DNA of 64,000 nt from Flavobacteriales bacterium. GTDB taxonomy: Bacteria > Bacteroidota > Bacteroidia > NS11-12g > UBA9320. This document shows positions 35,943 to 44,956 of this stretch, in pieces (position 1 is the stretch's first letter; each line of letters opens with the position of its first letter). The translations under genes were made by a program, and so were the position numbers. Below the pieces are notes generated by a model. The model made no database searches. It was not told the DNA's origin and saw nothing but the letters and a program-made list of their open reading frames with translations. The stretch is taken from the NCBI GenBank assembly GCA_020635355.1, contig JACJZW010000007.1, positions 62,001 through 126,000 of the forward strand, read 5' to 3'.

Positions 35943-36054
35943 CCTCGAACGCCGTAGCTTTAGCGGAGGCGTTCCTCATTCCTCATTCCTCATTCCTCAT
36001 TCCTCATCCCTCATCCCTCATCCCTCGAACACCGTAGCTTTAGCGGAGGCGTTC
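35943..36054. repeat. composite intergenic element: two REP-like hairpins flanking seven CCTCATY heptamers
   Basis: Two near-identical 28-base hairpins (35947-35974 and 36027-36054) have stems GAACGCC/GGCGTTC (second copy with one G-T pair) around GTAGCTTTAGCG. Between them are seven tandem heptamers CCTCATT/CCTCATC (35974-36022). The element lies between convergent baiN-like and lgt genes and could end both transcripts. Confidence 0.85.
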
Positions 36055-36074
36055 TGATCTCAAAACTCAGAACT

Positions 36075-37274
36075 CTAAACCGCCTCCTCCTTCGTCCACT
36101 TCATCTCCGGAACATTGGGATTTCTGCGGAAATAAAAGATTCCCAGAACACCCACCAACATCAGGACAACCGATATGATTTCGGCTTGGGTGATATCCAT
36201 TCCGGCGATGTGATACACCGCGTTTACGCGAATTTTTTCTACCCAGAAACGTTCAAAACCGGCGAAGATGAGGTAGATACTGAATAAAACGCCGGGGACT
36301 TTTATCCGCTTGCGGATCGACCATAAAACGAAGAACAAGGCAATGCCGGCAACCGCTTCGTAAAAGGGTGTTGGCCAAACCGGATTCGCCAATACCGGTG
36401 TTATACCATCGGCACAGTGAATGGACACACCATCTACTTGATCGCAAATTCCCGCCACATTGTTTGGGTAGTTGTACGCCCACATCCAATCGGGTAAGAA
36501 TCCCGGCTTGGCAAGTGTATTTACAATGCCCCAATCACCATCGCCACTCATGTGGCAACCAATCCGCCCAACGCCATAGGCCAACATCATGGCTGGTCCG
36601 CCAACATCCAACATATGTCGCCAATGGATCTTTGCCTTATTGGCCACATACAAGATCGCAGCACCTCCTACAATTAACCCACCATAGAAGGTCAATCCGG
36701 AAAATGGATTCAAAAAGGCACCGAGGGGGTTTTCAATAAACTTGTCCCAGTGCTCCATGTGGTCAAACATCTTGGCTCCAAACAACCCGGCAACTGCGGC
36801 AACAATGGTAAAATTTCCCATTCGTTGATATGGGTGGAGTTGGTCCATCTCCCACTTGGGTTCCGGATAGAGCTTTTTCGTTTTCAGATATTGAAGGTAC
36901 TTGCTCACCACCATCACCAGAGCCACCACGATACCGGCGGTCACCGATCCATCCAAACTCAGAATCTTACTCTGCGGATCGGCAAAAAATTCCTTCGCAT
37001 TTACAATGAGGTAGATAAACTTCCATCCGAATAGAAAGCCCACAAGGGCGTTGACCACGAAGTCCATGGCAGCAGGCTGACCGCCCACCCATTTCTTTCC
37101 CGACTTGGCATGGAGCAAACCTTCCTCCTCTTTGCGTTTCAACTCCCATCCCATTGTGAGATTTGCCAGGAGGAAAGAAATCGCCACAAAAAAGCCAAAG
37201 GTATTGATGTACACCAACGCGTAAATCTCAACCCCGAAGAGGTCGCGAAACAGGTAGTAAAAGTTTGGGAACAT
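36075..37274 (-). CDS. lgt: Prolipoprotein diacylglyceryl transferase
   Basis: Inner-membrane enzyme attaching diacylglycerol to the lipobox cysteine, 399 residues. It is larger than the usual ~270-300 because of extra loops, as in other Bacteroidota. The catalytic region FSGLTFYGGLIVGG and the signature GVGRIGCHMSGDGDWGI are present. Around seven membrane segments are visible. The extra segment around 45-70 (a charged loop with HAKSGKKW) is the main insertion. It is downstream of mtaB on the same strand. Confidence 0.93.
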   Translation of the reverse strand: MFPNFYYLFRDLFGVEIYALVYINTFGFFVAISFLLANLTMGWELKRKEEEGLLHAKSGKKWVGGQPAAMDFVVNALVGFLFGWKFIYLIVNAKEFFADPQSKILSLDGSVTAGIVVALVMVVSKYLQYLKTKKLYPEPKWEMDQLHPYQRMGNFTIVAAVAGLFGAKMFDHMEHWDKFIENPLGAFLNPFSGLTFYGGLIVGGAAILYVANKAKIHWRHMLDVGGPAMMLAYGVGRIGCHMSGDGDWGIVNTLAKPGFLPDWMWAYNYPNNVAGICDQVDGVSIHCADGITPVLANPVWPTPFYEAVAGIALFFVLWSIRKRIKVPGVLFSIYLIFAGFERFWVEKIRVNAVYHIAGMDITQAEIISVVLMLVGVLGIFYFRRNPNVPEMKWTKEEAV

Positions 37275-37338
37275 GAATTAAAATGATGGGTTGAATTCCG
37301 TGGCGATAATACCACATCTTCATCACATGTAGGTTGTT

Positions 37339-38679
37339 TTACCGATAAGCTTCTGCCTCGTTTGGAAGAACGGCTGCATGCTTTGGGCCCAGAATGTTCG
37401 CATGGACATGACCGGATGGATTCACCTCTAGAAGCTCAACCCGCATGGGAACATTTACCCATTCCTCCCGGAAATCAGCTTCAATCCGAACATAATTTTC
37501 CGTGAAGCCCAGCATCTTGCCGTCGCGTTCTTCCCCTTCAAACAAGACAACACGTTCACTGCCCAGATGTTCCCGATAGAAGGCCGCCTTCTTTTTTTCC
37601 GATAAAATTCGGAGCATGGATACCCGCTCATTTTTAACCGATTCATCCACCTGCTCCTCCATTTTTCGAGCAGTTGTATTGGCCCGAGCCGAATACGGAA
37701 AAACATGGAGGTAATTTACGGGCAGGTCCCGAAGGTATTCGTAGGTTTCCATGAACTGATCATGGGTTTCACCGGGGAAACCAACAATGACATCAACCCC
37801 GATACACGCATCCGGCATTTGTTTTCGGATGTGTTCAATACGTGAGGTATAGAGCGATCGCTTGTATTTGCGGCGCATCTTCTTGAGTAATTCATCTGAA
37901 CCACTCTGAAGAGGTATGTGAAAATGTGGAGCGAATCGATTGGAGTGGGCCACAAAATCAATGATCCGATCTTCCAACAGATTGGGCTCGATGGAGGAAA
38001 TCCGGAAGCGCTCAATTTCTTCAATCTGATCCAGTTCAACGGCCAGATCAAAGAAGGTTTCCTCGGTCCCCACACCAAAATCACCAATATTCACACCTGT
38101 CAGAACGATTTCCTGAACACCGGTTGCGGCGGCTTCACGAGCCACTTTCAGTGTTTCCTCTATGGTATGGCTTCGACTTTTTCCACGTGCTAGGGGTATG
38201 GTGCAAAACGTGCAGAAATAGTCGCATCCGTCCTGAACTTTCAGAAATGTGCGGGTACGATCACCAAACGAAAAACCGGGAACAAAATCACGTGTTTCCT
38301 TAATACTGGCATTGTGCACAATGGCTGCATCACGTTCGGCTTTGAGCTCATTCAGATGCTCCAGTAGATTAAATTTCTCGGCCGCACCCAATACCATATC
38401 TACTCCGGGAATCTCGCTGATTTCTGTTGGCTTCAACTGGGCATAACACCCGATGATGATCACCGATGATTCCGGATTGGTTTTCTTGGCTTGCCGGACC
38501 ACCCGCTTACATTTTCGATCGGCATTTTCCGTTACCGAGCAGGTGTTGATCACATAGATATCGGCCGATTCATTGAATTCGACCAAATCAAAACCGGAAT
38601 CCTTCGCCTGCCGACCAATGGTGGACGTTTCCGAAAAATTCAGTTTACAACCCAGTGTATAGAAGGCAATCGACGCCAT
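37339..38679 (-). CDS. mtaB: tRNA t6A37 methylthiotransferase MtaB
   Basis: Radical-SAM enzyme that adds a methylthio group to t6A37 in tRNA, 446 residues. The N-terminal UPF0004 domain begins ASIAFYTLGCKLNFSETSTI; the radical-SAM cluster motif is CDYFCTFC with GKSRSH following. The C-terminal TRAM region is short. RimO and MiaB are less likely because the start YTLGCKLN is typical of MtaB. A perfect -7 box at 38684-38691 lies 4 bases before the ATG. Confidence 0.93.
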   Translation of the reverse strand: MASIAFYTLGCKLNFSETSTIGRQAKDSGFDLVEFNESADIYVINTCSVTENADRKCKRVVRQAKKTNPESSVIIIGCYAQLKPTEISEIPGVDMVLGAAEKFNLLEHLNELKAERDAAIVHNASIKETRDFVPGFSFGDRTRTFLKVQDGCDYFCTFCTIPLARGKSRSHTIEETLKVAREAAATGVQEIVLTGVNIGDFGVGTEETFFDLAVELDQIEEIERFRISSIEPNLLEDRIIDFVAHSNRFAPHFHIPLQSGSDELLKKMRRKYKRSLYTSRIEHIRKQMPDACIGVDVIVGFPGETHDQFMETYEYLRDLPVNYLHVFPYSARANTTARKMEEQVDESVKNERVSMLRILSEKKKAAFYREHLGSERVVLFEGEERDGKMLGFTENYVRIEADFREEWVNVPMRVELLEVNPSGHVHANILGPKHAAVLPNEAEAYR

Positions 38680-38683
38680 GCCG

Positions 38684-38691
38684 CAAAGATA
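38684..38691 (-). promoter_or_regulatory. -7 box of mtaB, 4 bases from the ATG
   Basis: Minus strand TATCTTTG, perfect TAnnTTTG, only 4 bases from the ATG at 38679, so the transcript probably begins at or next to the start codon. No TTTG -33 element is seen at the usual spacing. Confidence 0.55.
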
Positions 38692-38706
38692 GTGTGGTTA
38701 CGTGTA

Positions 38707-39990
38707 TTACTTGCCCCCGGATTGAACGGCTTCCAATACAGCCTTTCGATGGGTCAGAATGCTGGCGGCATCCTCCGGATGGTTCATGGAAAATTTTTTC
38801 CAGATCAATCCATTATTCCAGGCTAACAAGGTATCCTGAATATGGGCAAAAAGCGCAGCCTGCCAACGAAATGCATAGTATAACAGGGCTCCAAGCCAGG
38901 CACCGGTTATCAGTAAACCAATGAGCATTACCAAGTCCAGCACCAGGTTTATCGCCATCCCAATGCCATACATAACACTATCATACAACTCCATCTTTTT
39001 GATCGTACGATCGGCGATGCGCTTTCCGAATTCGAAAGATAGCTTAAAGATAAACCACGAAAGGACAGACGGCACAAACCAGATTAACGACAGCATCAAT
39101 TTCAATGCTCCCGGTGCAGGCATAGCTCGGGGAAGTTGATGTTTTTCGCGGATGGTTTGATATCCTCTGAGGTGATCCGTAAGCACCGACGTACCGTTTT
39201 GCGCCTCATCTTGAAGAAGTTCGGCCAACCGATGTTGCTGTTTAAACCATTGATTGTTCTTCACTACCAATCGGTTAACCGGTGTCTGTTCTGCCCGTAA
39301 CACATCAAAGCCGGTCTCAGCCAGGGTTTCATATCCAAGCGGCACATGCACAACCAATTCTTTTAAACGAGTATGCAAGGCGCGTGTGAACATGTTCATC
39401 GCATGGCTGTCGCTCTTTCCCTCTTCCCGAAAATCGTTGAGGAAAATGGGTTCTTGAAAATTCAGGAAGAGCTCCTTTCCAAAACCTTGATAAAAACTGT
39501 AGTTGATGCCAAGAGGCACAACGGCCACGGTGAGTTGTTTATCATTCCGCCCTTCCATGTCGTTTACTATCCGGGCCGTTCCTTTTCGAAGAGTTCTCAA
39601 CCGCTTTTCCGGTGCAGAATCCCCTTCCGGAAAGATCATCACATGCTGATCTTTCTGAAACAGGTCATAGAGCTGATCATACGATCTATTGTTTTGAACA
39701 ACGCTTTCCCGAACCTCTCCGTCACGCACACGAAAAATGGGAATGAGTTTGAGACTCCGAAGCACCAGGTTGGACCACGCCTTTTTAAACACATCACCGC
39801 GAACAAAAATTAAGGTAGCCTTTTTGGTGAGCGACGTTACGATGGTTCCATCCAGAAAACCATTTGGGTGATTGGCAGCAATTAATGCCGGTTTAGCCTT
39901 GGGTATATGTTCTTCACCGGATATATACATGCGTTTGAAGTAAACGCGATTGTATAACTGGATGAATATTTTGATGACGTAGTACAGCAT
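38707..39990 (-). CDS. PlsC-type lysophospholipid/glycerol-3-phosphate acyltransferase
   Basis: A 427-residue membrane-associated acyltransferase. The catalytic motif is NHPNGFLD, with His41 and Asp47: five residues lie between His and Asp instead of the classic four, a variant common in the GPAT-like subfamily. FPEGDSAPEKRLRTLRKGTA (from residue 120) is the acceptor-binding block. Two or three membrane segments near residues 290-400 suggest membrane anchoring. The exact substrate cannot be told. A good promoter lies at 40014-40045. Confidence 0.85.
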   Translation of the reverse strand: MLYYVIKIFIQLYNRVYFKRMYISGEEHIPKAKPALIAANHPNGFLDGTIVTSLTKKATLIFVRGDVFKKAWSNLVLRSLKLIPIFRVRDGEVRESVVQNNRSYDQLYDLFQKDQHVMIFPEGDSAPEKRLRTLRKGTARIVNDMEGRNDKQLTVAVVPLGINYSFYQGFGKELFLNFQEPIFLNDFREEGKSDSHAMNMFTRALHTRLKELVVHVPLGYETLAETGFDVLRAEQTPVNRLVVKNNQWFKQQHRLAELLQDEAQNGTSVLTDHLRGYQTIREKHQLPRAMPAPGALKLMLSLIWFVPSVLSWFIFKLSFEFGKRIADRTIKKMELYDSVMYGIGMAINLVLDLVMLIGLLITGAWLGALLYYAFRWQAALFAHIQDTLLAWNNGLIWKKFSMNHPEDAASILTHRKAVLEAVQSGGK

Positions 39991-40013
39991 GGATTACCCT
40001 TCTCCCACCGATG

Positions 40014-40045
40014 CAAAGGTATTGCCGCTACAATCGAAGAGCAAG
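40014..40045 (-). promoter_or_regulatory. promoter of the PlsC-type acyltransferase gene
   Basis: Minus strand CTTG (40042-40045), 20-base spacer, TACCTTTG (40014-40021, perfect TAnnTTTG). The predicted start is about 17 bases upstream of the ATG at 39990. Confidence 0.6.
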
Positions 40046-40069
40046 CACGGATGGAAAAGTAAACGTTTG

Positions 40070-42001
40070 TTATTCCGGCATAGCTCCCTCAATACCAAGG
40101 ATATCGGTAATGGTTCGTTTGATCTCCCGAATTTTGAAGATCCGCATTTGCAGGGCCACCACCTCGTCATCCTCCGTAGCGGCTTCCATATCCTTCATGG
40201 TACGTTTCAGAACGGAATCAATTTTATACAACTTCAAATAATTGAGGTTGGCGATGACTTCGTTTTGATAATTGTCATTATCGGTTTTCACAAAAATCTC
40301 GTGAACGGCTCCCCAGTTGGGACTCAATTCGTATTTAAGCGACAGGATATTGGCGGCCATCTTTCCAAGGATTTTGTGCCGGGTATAAAACTCTTCGGTT
40401 AAGTTGCCGTGAACGCCGTAGAATTTTTTGGCGTCCAGAAAAGCTTCGCCCAAATCAGCATTCTCGAACACATATTCGTCGTGATCCAGTTCGGAAAAAA
40501 TGTATCCCGCTACGTCCACATCCTCGGAATAAGGTTGATCACCAAAGCGAATAAGGGTATTGATTAACGCCCGCTCCCGGAATTGCAGATCTTCCTCTCT
40601 GGGTGGCTCAATGGGCAGTCCCGGTTGGATAAAACTAATTTGTTCCGATTCTTCCCGTTCCCGTCGTCCACGCTGCTTTTGAATTTCATTGCGCTGACGT
40701 TTCGCTTCCGCCAGCAGTAATTCTTCGTCAAATTGGAGAAGGTTGGACGTTTCCCGGATGTACGCCGATCGCTTTATTGGATCGGTAATTTTCGCGATGG
40801 ACGCAACCACATCACGGGCCGTTTCGCTTTTGGCCACCGGATCTTCCCCGCGTTCTGCCAGCAACATTTCGGTTTTAAAGAGAACGAAGTCCTTCTCATT
40901 GGCCGAAATGAATTTCTCCATTTCCTCGCCACCAACTTTTCGGCACCAGGAATCCGGATCCTCGCCATCAGGGAATACCACCACCCGAACGTTCAATCCA
41001 CCTTCCAGCAGTAAATCCACACCGCGCATGGCGGCACGTATGCCCGCCTTGTCGCCGTCATACAACAGGGTGACGTTATCGGTGAATCGCTTAACCAGCT
41101 TTACCTGGTCTGTTGTGAGTGCCGTCCCACTGGTAGCCACCACGTTTTTAAGGCCGCTCTGATAGAGCATGATCACATCGAGGTAACCTTCTACCAGCAA
41201 GGCTTTGTCCCGGGTCCGGATCTCTTTCCGCGATTCATAAAGACCATAGAGAACAGCTGATTTGTGATAAATCTCATTCTCCGGGGAGTTAATGTATTTG
41301 GGACTCTTGGCGTCCTTTTTCAAATGCCGACCACCCAGCCCGATGATCTTTCCACTTAAGTTGCGAATCGGAAAAATTACCCGTTCCCGGTAAACGTCGT
41401 AATGCCCGTCGTTGTGGTTTTCTTCATTCCGGAACTTAATTAATCCGGCACGAGCAAGAATGTTTACGTCGTAGCCCATTTTCACCGCGGTTCCGGAAAA
41501 CGCATCCCAGCTATTCAAGGCGTAGCCCAATCGGAACTCCTCCATCGTGGATGGATTGATGCCTCGGTGAACGAAGTAGGAATGCCCAATGGAGCGACCT
41601 TCTTCGTGGTTGAGCAAGACGTCATGGAAATACGTACCCGCATATTCCATGGCTACAAAAAGGGAATCGCGAAGTTTTACCTGCTCAGAAAGTTCTTCCT
41701 GATTGGAATTATCCTCCTCAATTTCGATGTGGTACCGATTAGCGAGATGTCGGAGTGCCTCCGGATAGGTCATCTTCTCCACGTCCATCACAAAGTCTAC
41801 CACGTTACCTCCCTTTCCGCACCCAAAACATTTATAGATACCCAGATGCGGACTCACCTTGAACGAAGGCGTTTTTTCATTGTGAAACGGGCACAATCCG
41901 CCCAGGCCGCTGCCGGAGCGCTTTAACTTGACGTAATCCCCTACCACCTCTTCGATGTTGGCGGCGGAGAAAATCTGATCGATGGTTTGTTGCCGGATCA
42001 C
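40070..42001 (-). CDS. dnaG: DNA primase
   Basis: Replicative primase, 643 residues from the GTG at 42001. The N-terminal zinc ribbon (CPFHNEKTPSFKVSPHLGIY then CFGCGKGG) binds template; the TOPRIM catalytic core has EGYLDVIMLYQSG and YDGDKAGIRAA; the C-terminal helicase-binding region is divergent. GTG is preferred over the upstream ATG at 42028 because the family N-terminus aligns at IRQQTIDQIF, and a -7-like box (42007-42014, TTACTTTG, one mismatch) would start the RNA near 42001. Confidence 0.95.
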   Translation of the reverse strand: MIRQQTIDQIFSAANIEEVVGDYVKLKRSGSGLGGLCPFHNEKTPSFKVSPHLGIYKCFGCGKGGNVVDFVMDVEKMTYPEALRHLANRYHIEIEEDNSNQEELSEQVKLRDSLFVAMEYAGTYFHDVLLNHEEGRSIGHSYFVHRGINPSTMEEFRLGYALNSWDAFSGTAVKMGYDVNILARAGLIKFRNEENHNDGHYDVYRERVIFPIRNLSGKIIGLGGRHLKKDAKSPKYINSPENEIYHKSAVLYGLYESRKEIRTRDKALLVEGYLDVIMLYQSGLKNVVATSGTALTTDQVKLVKRFTDNVTLLYDGDKAGIRAAMRGVDLLLEGGLNVRVVVFPDGEDPDSWCRKVGGEEMEKFISANEKDFVLFKTEMLLAERGEDPVAKSETARDVVASIAKITDPIKRSAYIRETSNLLQFDEELLLAEAKRQRNEIQKQRGRREREESEQISFIQPGLPIEPPREEDLQFRERALINTLIRFGDQPYSEDVDVAGYIFSELDHDEYVFENADLGEAFLDAKKFYGVHGNLTEEFYTRHKILGKMAANILSLKYELSPNWGAVHEIFVKTDNDNYQNEVIANLNYLKLYKIDSVLKRTMKDMEAATEDDEVVALQMRIFKIREIKRTITDILGIEGAMPE

Positions 42002-42006
42002 CGTTG

Positions 42007-42014
42007 CAAAGTAA
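42007..42014 (-). promoter_or_regulatory. possible -7 box of dnaG
   Basis: Minus strand TTACTTTG, one mismatch to TAnnTTTG, 5 bases before the GTG at 42001. If real, the ATG at 42028 is not transcribed. The -33 element is not clear. Confidence 0.35.
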
Positions 42015-42091
42015 ATAAAAGCGAACAAGCGTTCTGCAGATCGTTTGATTCAAAACCCAACGGGTTGTTCGGAATTTCGGTATTGTCTTGA

Positions 42092-42099
42092 CATCTTTG
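42092..42099 (+). promoter_or_regulatory. possible -7 box of the M20 amidohydrolase gene
   Basis: CATCTTTG, one mismatch to TAnnTTTG, 5 bases before the ATG at 42105, on the strand opposite to the dnaG promoter. No clear -33 element. Confidence 0.4.
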
Positions 42100-42104
42100 T
42101 GCCG

Positions 42105-43301
42105 ATGAGTCTTCAACACATACAGCAGCGGTCGGATGAACTATTCGAATCCATCGTGGCATTCCGACGTGACATGCATCGAAATCCCGAATTATCCTTT
42201 CACGAAGTAGAGACTCAAGAACGCATACGGACATTTTTGACGGCTCACGACATGGAGTCCACGGTTTGCGCCGAAACCGGATTGGTGGTGCTGATCAAGG
42301 GTAAAAATCCGGAAAAAGCGGTGGTGGCCCTTCGGGCCGATATCGATGCCTTGCCCATTCGCGAAGCCAATCAAACGGATTATTGCTCCATCAATGACGG
42401 GGTCATGCACGCCTGCGGACACGATGTTCACACATCCAGTTTATTGGGGTGTGCCGTTATTCTGAACGAATTAAAAGATGCATTTGAAGGAACCTTTAAG
42501 CTGATTTTTCAGCCCGGAGAAGAAAAACTACCCGGAGGGGCTTCCATCATGATTCGGGAAGGAGTGCTAACGAACCCAGACGTGCACTCTATGATTGGTC
42601 AGCATGTAATGCCCCTGATTGATGCCGGAAAAGTGGGCTTCCGATCCGGTTTGTACATGGCCAGTGCCGATGAGATTTACATCACCGTTCACGGGAAGGG
42701 CGGGCATGCCGCTCATCCGCATCAAACGATCGATCCGGTATCCGTTTCAGCACACATAATTACGGCGCTTCAAACGATTGTTAGCAGGAGCGCCAAGCCA
42801 TCCATACCATCGGTCCTGAGCATTGGTAAGATTATCGGTAATGGTGCAACCAACGTGATCCCCAACGAGGTGTATATGGAAGGAACCTTTCGCACGTTTG
42901 ACGAAAACTGGCGTGCGGAAGCGCATCAACTCATCGAAAAAAATGTAAATGGCATCGCTCAATCGTTGGGAGCACGTGCGGATGTTGAAGTACGTAAAGG
43001 CTATCCCTACCTGGAGAATAACCCAGAGGTAACGCATCGGGCCCGACAATGTGCCGTGGAGTATCTTGGAGAAGAGAATGTCGTGGATTTGGATATTTGG
43101 CCGGCCGGTGAGGATTTTGCGTTCTACTCTCAATTGGTACCATCAACCTTTTACCGTCTGGGTACCCGAAATGAATCCATGGGCATCACCTCGATGCTGC
43201 ATACGCCCACCTTTGACGTGGATGAACGATGCCTTCGCATTGGCCCGGGGCTGATGGCTTACACCGCCATTCAGGAGTTGGCCTTTCGCTGTGAATCGTA
43301 A
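42105..43301 (+). CDS. M20 family amidohydrolase/peptidase
   Basis: A 398-residue zinc-dependent amidohydrolase, of the IAA-amino-acid hydrolase/hippurate hydrolase type. Metal-binding segments are DIDALPIREANQTDYCS, MHACGHDVHTSSLLG and QPGEEKLPGG; a further ligand follows in GEDFAFYS. The start at 42105 gives the family N-terminus (DELFESIVAFRRDMHRNPEL); the upstream in-frame start at 42045 would add 20 residues overlapping the dnaG promoter region. The yraN gene overlaps its end by 11 bases. Confidence 0.92.
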   Translation: MSLQHIQQRSDELFESIVAFRRDMHRNPELSFHEVETQERIRTFLTAHDMESTVCAETGLVVLIKGKNPEKAVVALRADIDALPIREANQTDYCSINDGVMHACGHDVHTSSLLGCAVILNELKDAFEGTFKLIFQPGEEKLPGGASIMIREGVLTNPDVHSMIGQHVMPLIDAGKVGFRSGLYMASADEIYITVHGKGGHAAHPHQTIDPVSVSAHIITALQTIVSRSAKPSIPSVLSIGKIIGNGATNVIPNEVYMEGTFRTFDENWRAEAHQLIEKNVNGIAQSLGARADVEVRKGYPYLENNPEVTHRARQCAVEYLGEENVVDLDIWPAGEDFAFYSQLVPSTFYRLGTRNESMGITSMLHTPTFDVDERCLRIGPGLMAYTAIQELAFRCES

Positions 43302-43677
43302 GTCAGCCGGACACAGAACATCACTGGGTAAGCGAGGCGAAGAGGATGCGCTCCGTTATCTTCAACATTTGGGTTACATCCTGTTGCATCAGAATTTAAG
43401 ACTGGGAAGATCTGAAGTAGACCTGGTGATGAACGATCACGATGAACATGTATTTGTTGAAGTCAAAACCCGCTCCGGCCCAAGTGACATTCTGCCCGAG
43501 GAGAACATTAAAACCAGTCAGTGGAAGGCGTTGCAACGAGCGGCAGACGTGTATTGTCGCGAGCAAAAAAACGCCTTTGGCGTCCGATTTGACATTGTTG
43601 CTGTGACCTACCATCAGAACACGCGAACACTGGTGCATCACAAGGATGTGATTTTGCCCATGGAAACCGTTGATTAA
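43291..43677 (+). CDS. yraN: UPF0102 (YraN-like) endonuclease-fold protein
   Basis: A 128-residue protein of the UPF0102 family, with a restriction-endonuclease-like fold. It contains GKRGEEDALRYLQHLGY and the nuclease-core-like segment SEVDLVMNDHDEHVFVEVKT (D...ExK), then WKALQRAADVYCREQ. It starts with GTG inside the end of the preceding amidohydrolase gene, so the pair is translationally coupled. Biological role unproven in the family. Confidence 0.88.
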   Translation: MNRKSAGHRTSLGKRGEEDALRYLQHLGYILLHQNLRLGRSEVDLVMNDHDEHVFVEVKTRSGPSDILPEENIKTSQWKALQRAADVYCREQKNAFGVRFDIVAVTYHQNTRTLVHHKDVILPMETVD

Positions 43678-43700
43678 TTGGGTTTCAATTGTTATTTTCG
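43669..43700 (+). promoter_or_regulatory. possible promoter of rpsF-rpsR-rplI
   Basis: GTTG (43669-43672), 20-base spacer, TATTTTCG (43693-43700, one mismatch to TAnnTTTG), then CGCCCC. The predicted start lies about 25 bases before rpsF. Confidence 0.35.
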
Positions 43701-43730
43701 CGCCCCTTTTAAAAACATTTAATACACCAA

Positions 43731-44111
43731 ATGGAAAAGAAACAGTATGAGTCTGTGATCATTTTGACACCCGTACTGTCTGAAAAACAGATGGAAGATG
43801 CCATCGCAAGCTACAGACAGTTGATCACAGAAAACAATGGTGACATCATCCACGAAGAGAACTGGGGACTCACCAAGCTTGCTTACCCGATTCAGAAGAA
43901 GGTTACCGGCTTCTATCACATTTTCGAATTTGCCGCTCCGGCCGACATCGTTACGAAGTTGGAATTGGCGTATCGACGTGATGAGCAGGTAATGCGTTAT
44001 CTGACAATTTCCCTGAACAAACACGCCGTTAAATACAACGAGCGTCGTAGAAAAGGTGAATTCAACAAACCTAAAACTGAGGCTAAAACTGAAACTGAAT
44101 CCGCATCATGA
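43731..44111 (+). CDS. rpsF: 30S ribosomal protein S6
   Basis: Platform protein that pairs with S18, 126 residues. The ferredoxin-like fold is complete (YESVIILTPVLSEKQMEDAI, then WGLTKLAYPIQKKVTGFYHI). The Lys/Glu-rich C-terminal tail (FNKPKTEAKTETESAS) is low complexity. Its end overlaps rpsR by 4 bases (ATGA). No ssb or priB lies between rpsF and rpsR. Confidence 0.97.
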   Translation: MEKKQYESVIILTPVLSEKQMEDAIASYRQLITENNGDIIHEENWGLTKLAYPIQKKVTGFYHIFEFAAPADIVTKLELAYRRDEQVMRYLTISLNKHAVKYNERRRKGEFNKPKTEAKTETESAS

Positions 44112-44380
44112 GCAAAAGAAAGAACAAAGGAAATTACGTTTTCAGTAACCGACCCGTTAACCAAAACGTAAAGAAGTACTGCCGATTTAAGAAATCAGGC
44201 ATCAAATACATCGATTACAAAAACCCGGATTTCTTGTTGAAGTTCGTGAATGAGCAAGGTAAAATCCTTCCTCGACGAATCACCGGAACATCCCTGAAGT
44301 ACCAACGTAAAGTGGCTCAAGCCGTTAAACGCGCCCGTCACATCGCGGTTCTTCCGTTCGTAACCGATCAATTGAAATAA
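44108..44380 (+). CDS. rpsR: 30S ribosomal protein S18
   Basis: S6 partner, 90 residues. It has VKKYCRFKKSGIKYIDYKNP and RITGTSLKYQRKVAQAVKRA, and ends HIAVLPFVTDQLK. Coupled to rpsF by a 4-base ATGA overlap. Confidence 0.97.
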   Translation: MSKRKNKGNYVFSNRPVNQNVKKYCRFKKSGIKYIDYKNPDFLLKFVNEQGKILPRRITGTSLKYQRKVAQAVKRARHIAVLPFVTDQLK

Positions 44381-44406
44381 ACGTCAACCTCCAAAGAAGA
44401 TATACG

Positions 44407-44850
44407 ATGAAAGTAATATTGAAAGATGACGTAGCAAACCTGGGATACCGTAACGACGTTGTTGAAGTGAAAAACGGATACGGTCGGAACTACCTGATCC
44501 CACGCGGACTGGCTGTAATTGCCACTCCTTCCAGCATCAAGGTGGTTGAGGAAGAAATTCGTCAAACACAGCGAAAGCAACAACAAATTCAAGCGGCTGC
44601 TCAGGAAATGGCCGACAATCTCAACGGGACTACCCTTACTATCGGAACCAAAGCCGGTTCAAATGGAAAGATCTTTGGTTCGGTAACAACCATTCAAATT
44701 GCCCAGGCATTGAAAGATGGTGGATACGATATCGACCGTAAGAAAATTTCGTTGAAAAACGATATCAAGGAACTTGGCGATTACTCTGCTCAGGTTAATC
44801 TTCACCGGAATGTTTCCGTGGAAATTGCCCTGAAAGTGGTGAGTGAATAA
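44407..44850 (+). CDS. rplI: 50S ribosomal protein L9
   Basis: Large-subunit protein with a long helix linking two RNA-binding domains, 147 residues. The N-terminal signature MKVILKDDVANLGYRNDVVE and GYGRNYLIPRGLAVIATPSS are intact. It is the last gene of the rpsF operon, followed by a terminator 24 bases downstream. Confidence 0.97.
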   Translation: MKVILKDDVANLGYRNDVVEVKNGYGRNYLIPRGLAVIATPSSIKVVEEEIRQTQRKQQQIQAAAQEMADNLNGTTLTIGTKAGSNGKIFGSVTTIQIAQALKDGGYDIDRKKISLKNDIKELGDYSAQVNLHRNVSVEIALKVVSE

Positions 44851-44873
44851 GCTCCTGAATTGATTTTGTAAAA

Positions 44874-44901
44874 GCCCCGATCTAACGATTGGGGTTTTTT
44901 G
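44874..44901 (+). terminator. rplI terminator
   Basis: Hairpin CCCCGATC-TAAC-GATTGGGG (8 bp, one G-T pair) followed by TTTTTT; the spacing to rplI is 24 bases. Confidence 0.9.
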
Positions 44902-44928
44902 TTTTATATGGATTCAGGACTCCTTGAG

Positions 44929-44955
44929 ATACCTCATTCCCGATCCCTCATCCCC
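44929..44955 (+). repeat. heptamer tract, ATHCCYC type
   Basis: A 27-base tract ATACCTC-ATTCCCG-ATCCCTC-ATCCCC, identical to the tract at 49807-49833 at 26 of 27 positions. It lies between the convergent rplI and Fe-S carrier genes, directly after the rplI terminator. Confidence 0.85.
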
Positions 44956-44956
44956 A

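Noticed and set aside
42001..42028. ATG at 42028 as the dnaG start
   Set aside because: It would add nine residues not found in the family and lies upstream of the probable transcription start; GTG at 42001 fits better.
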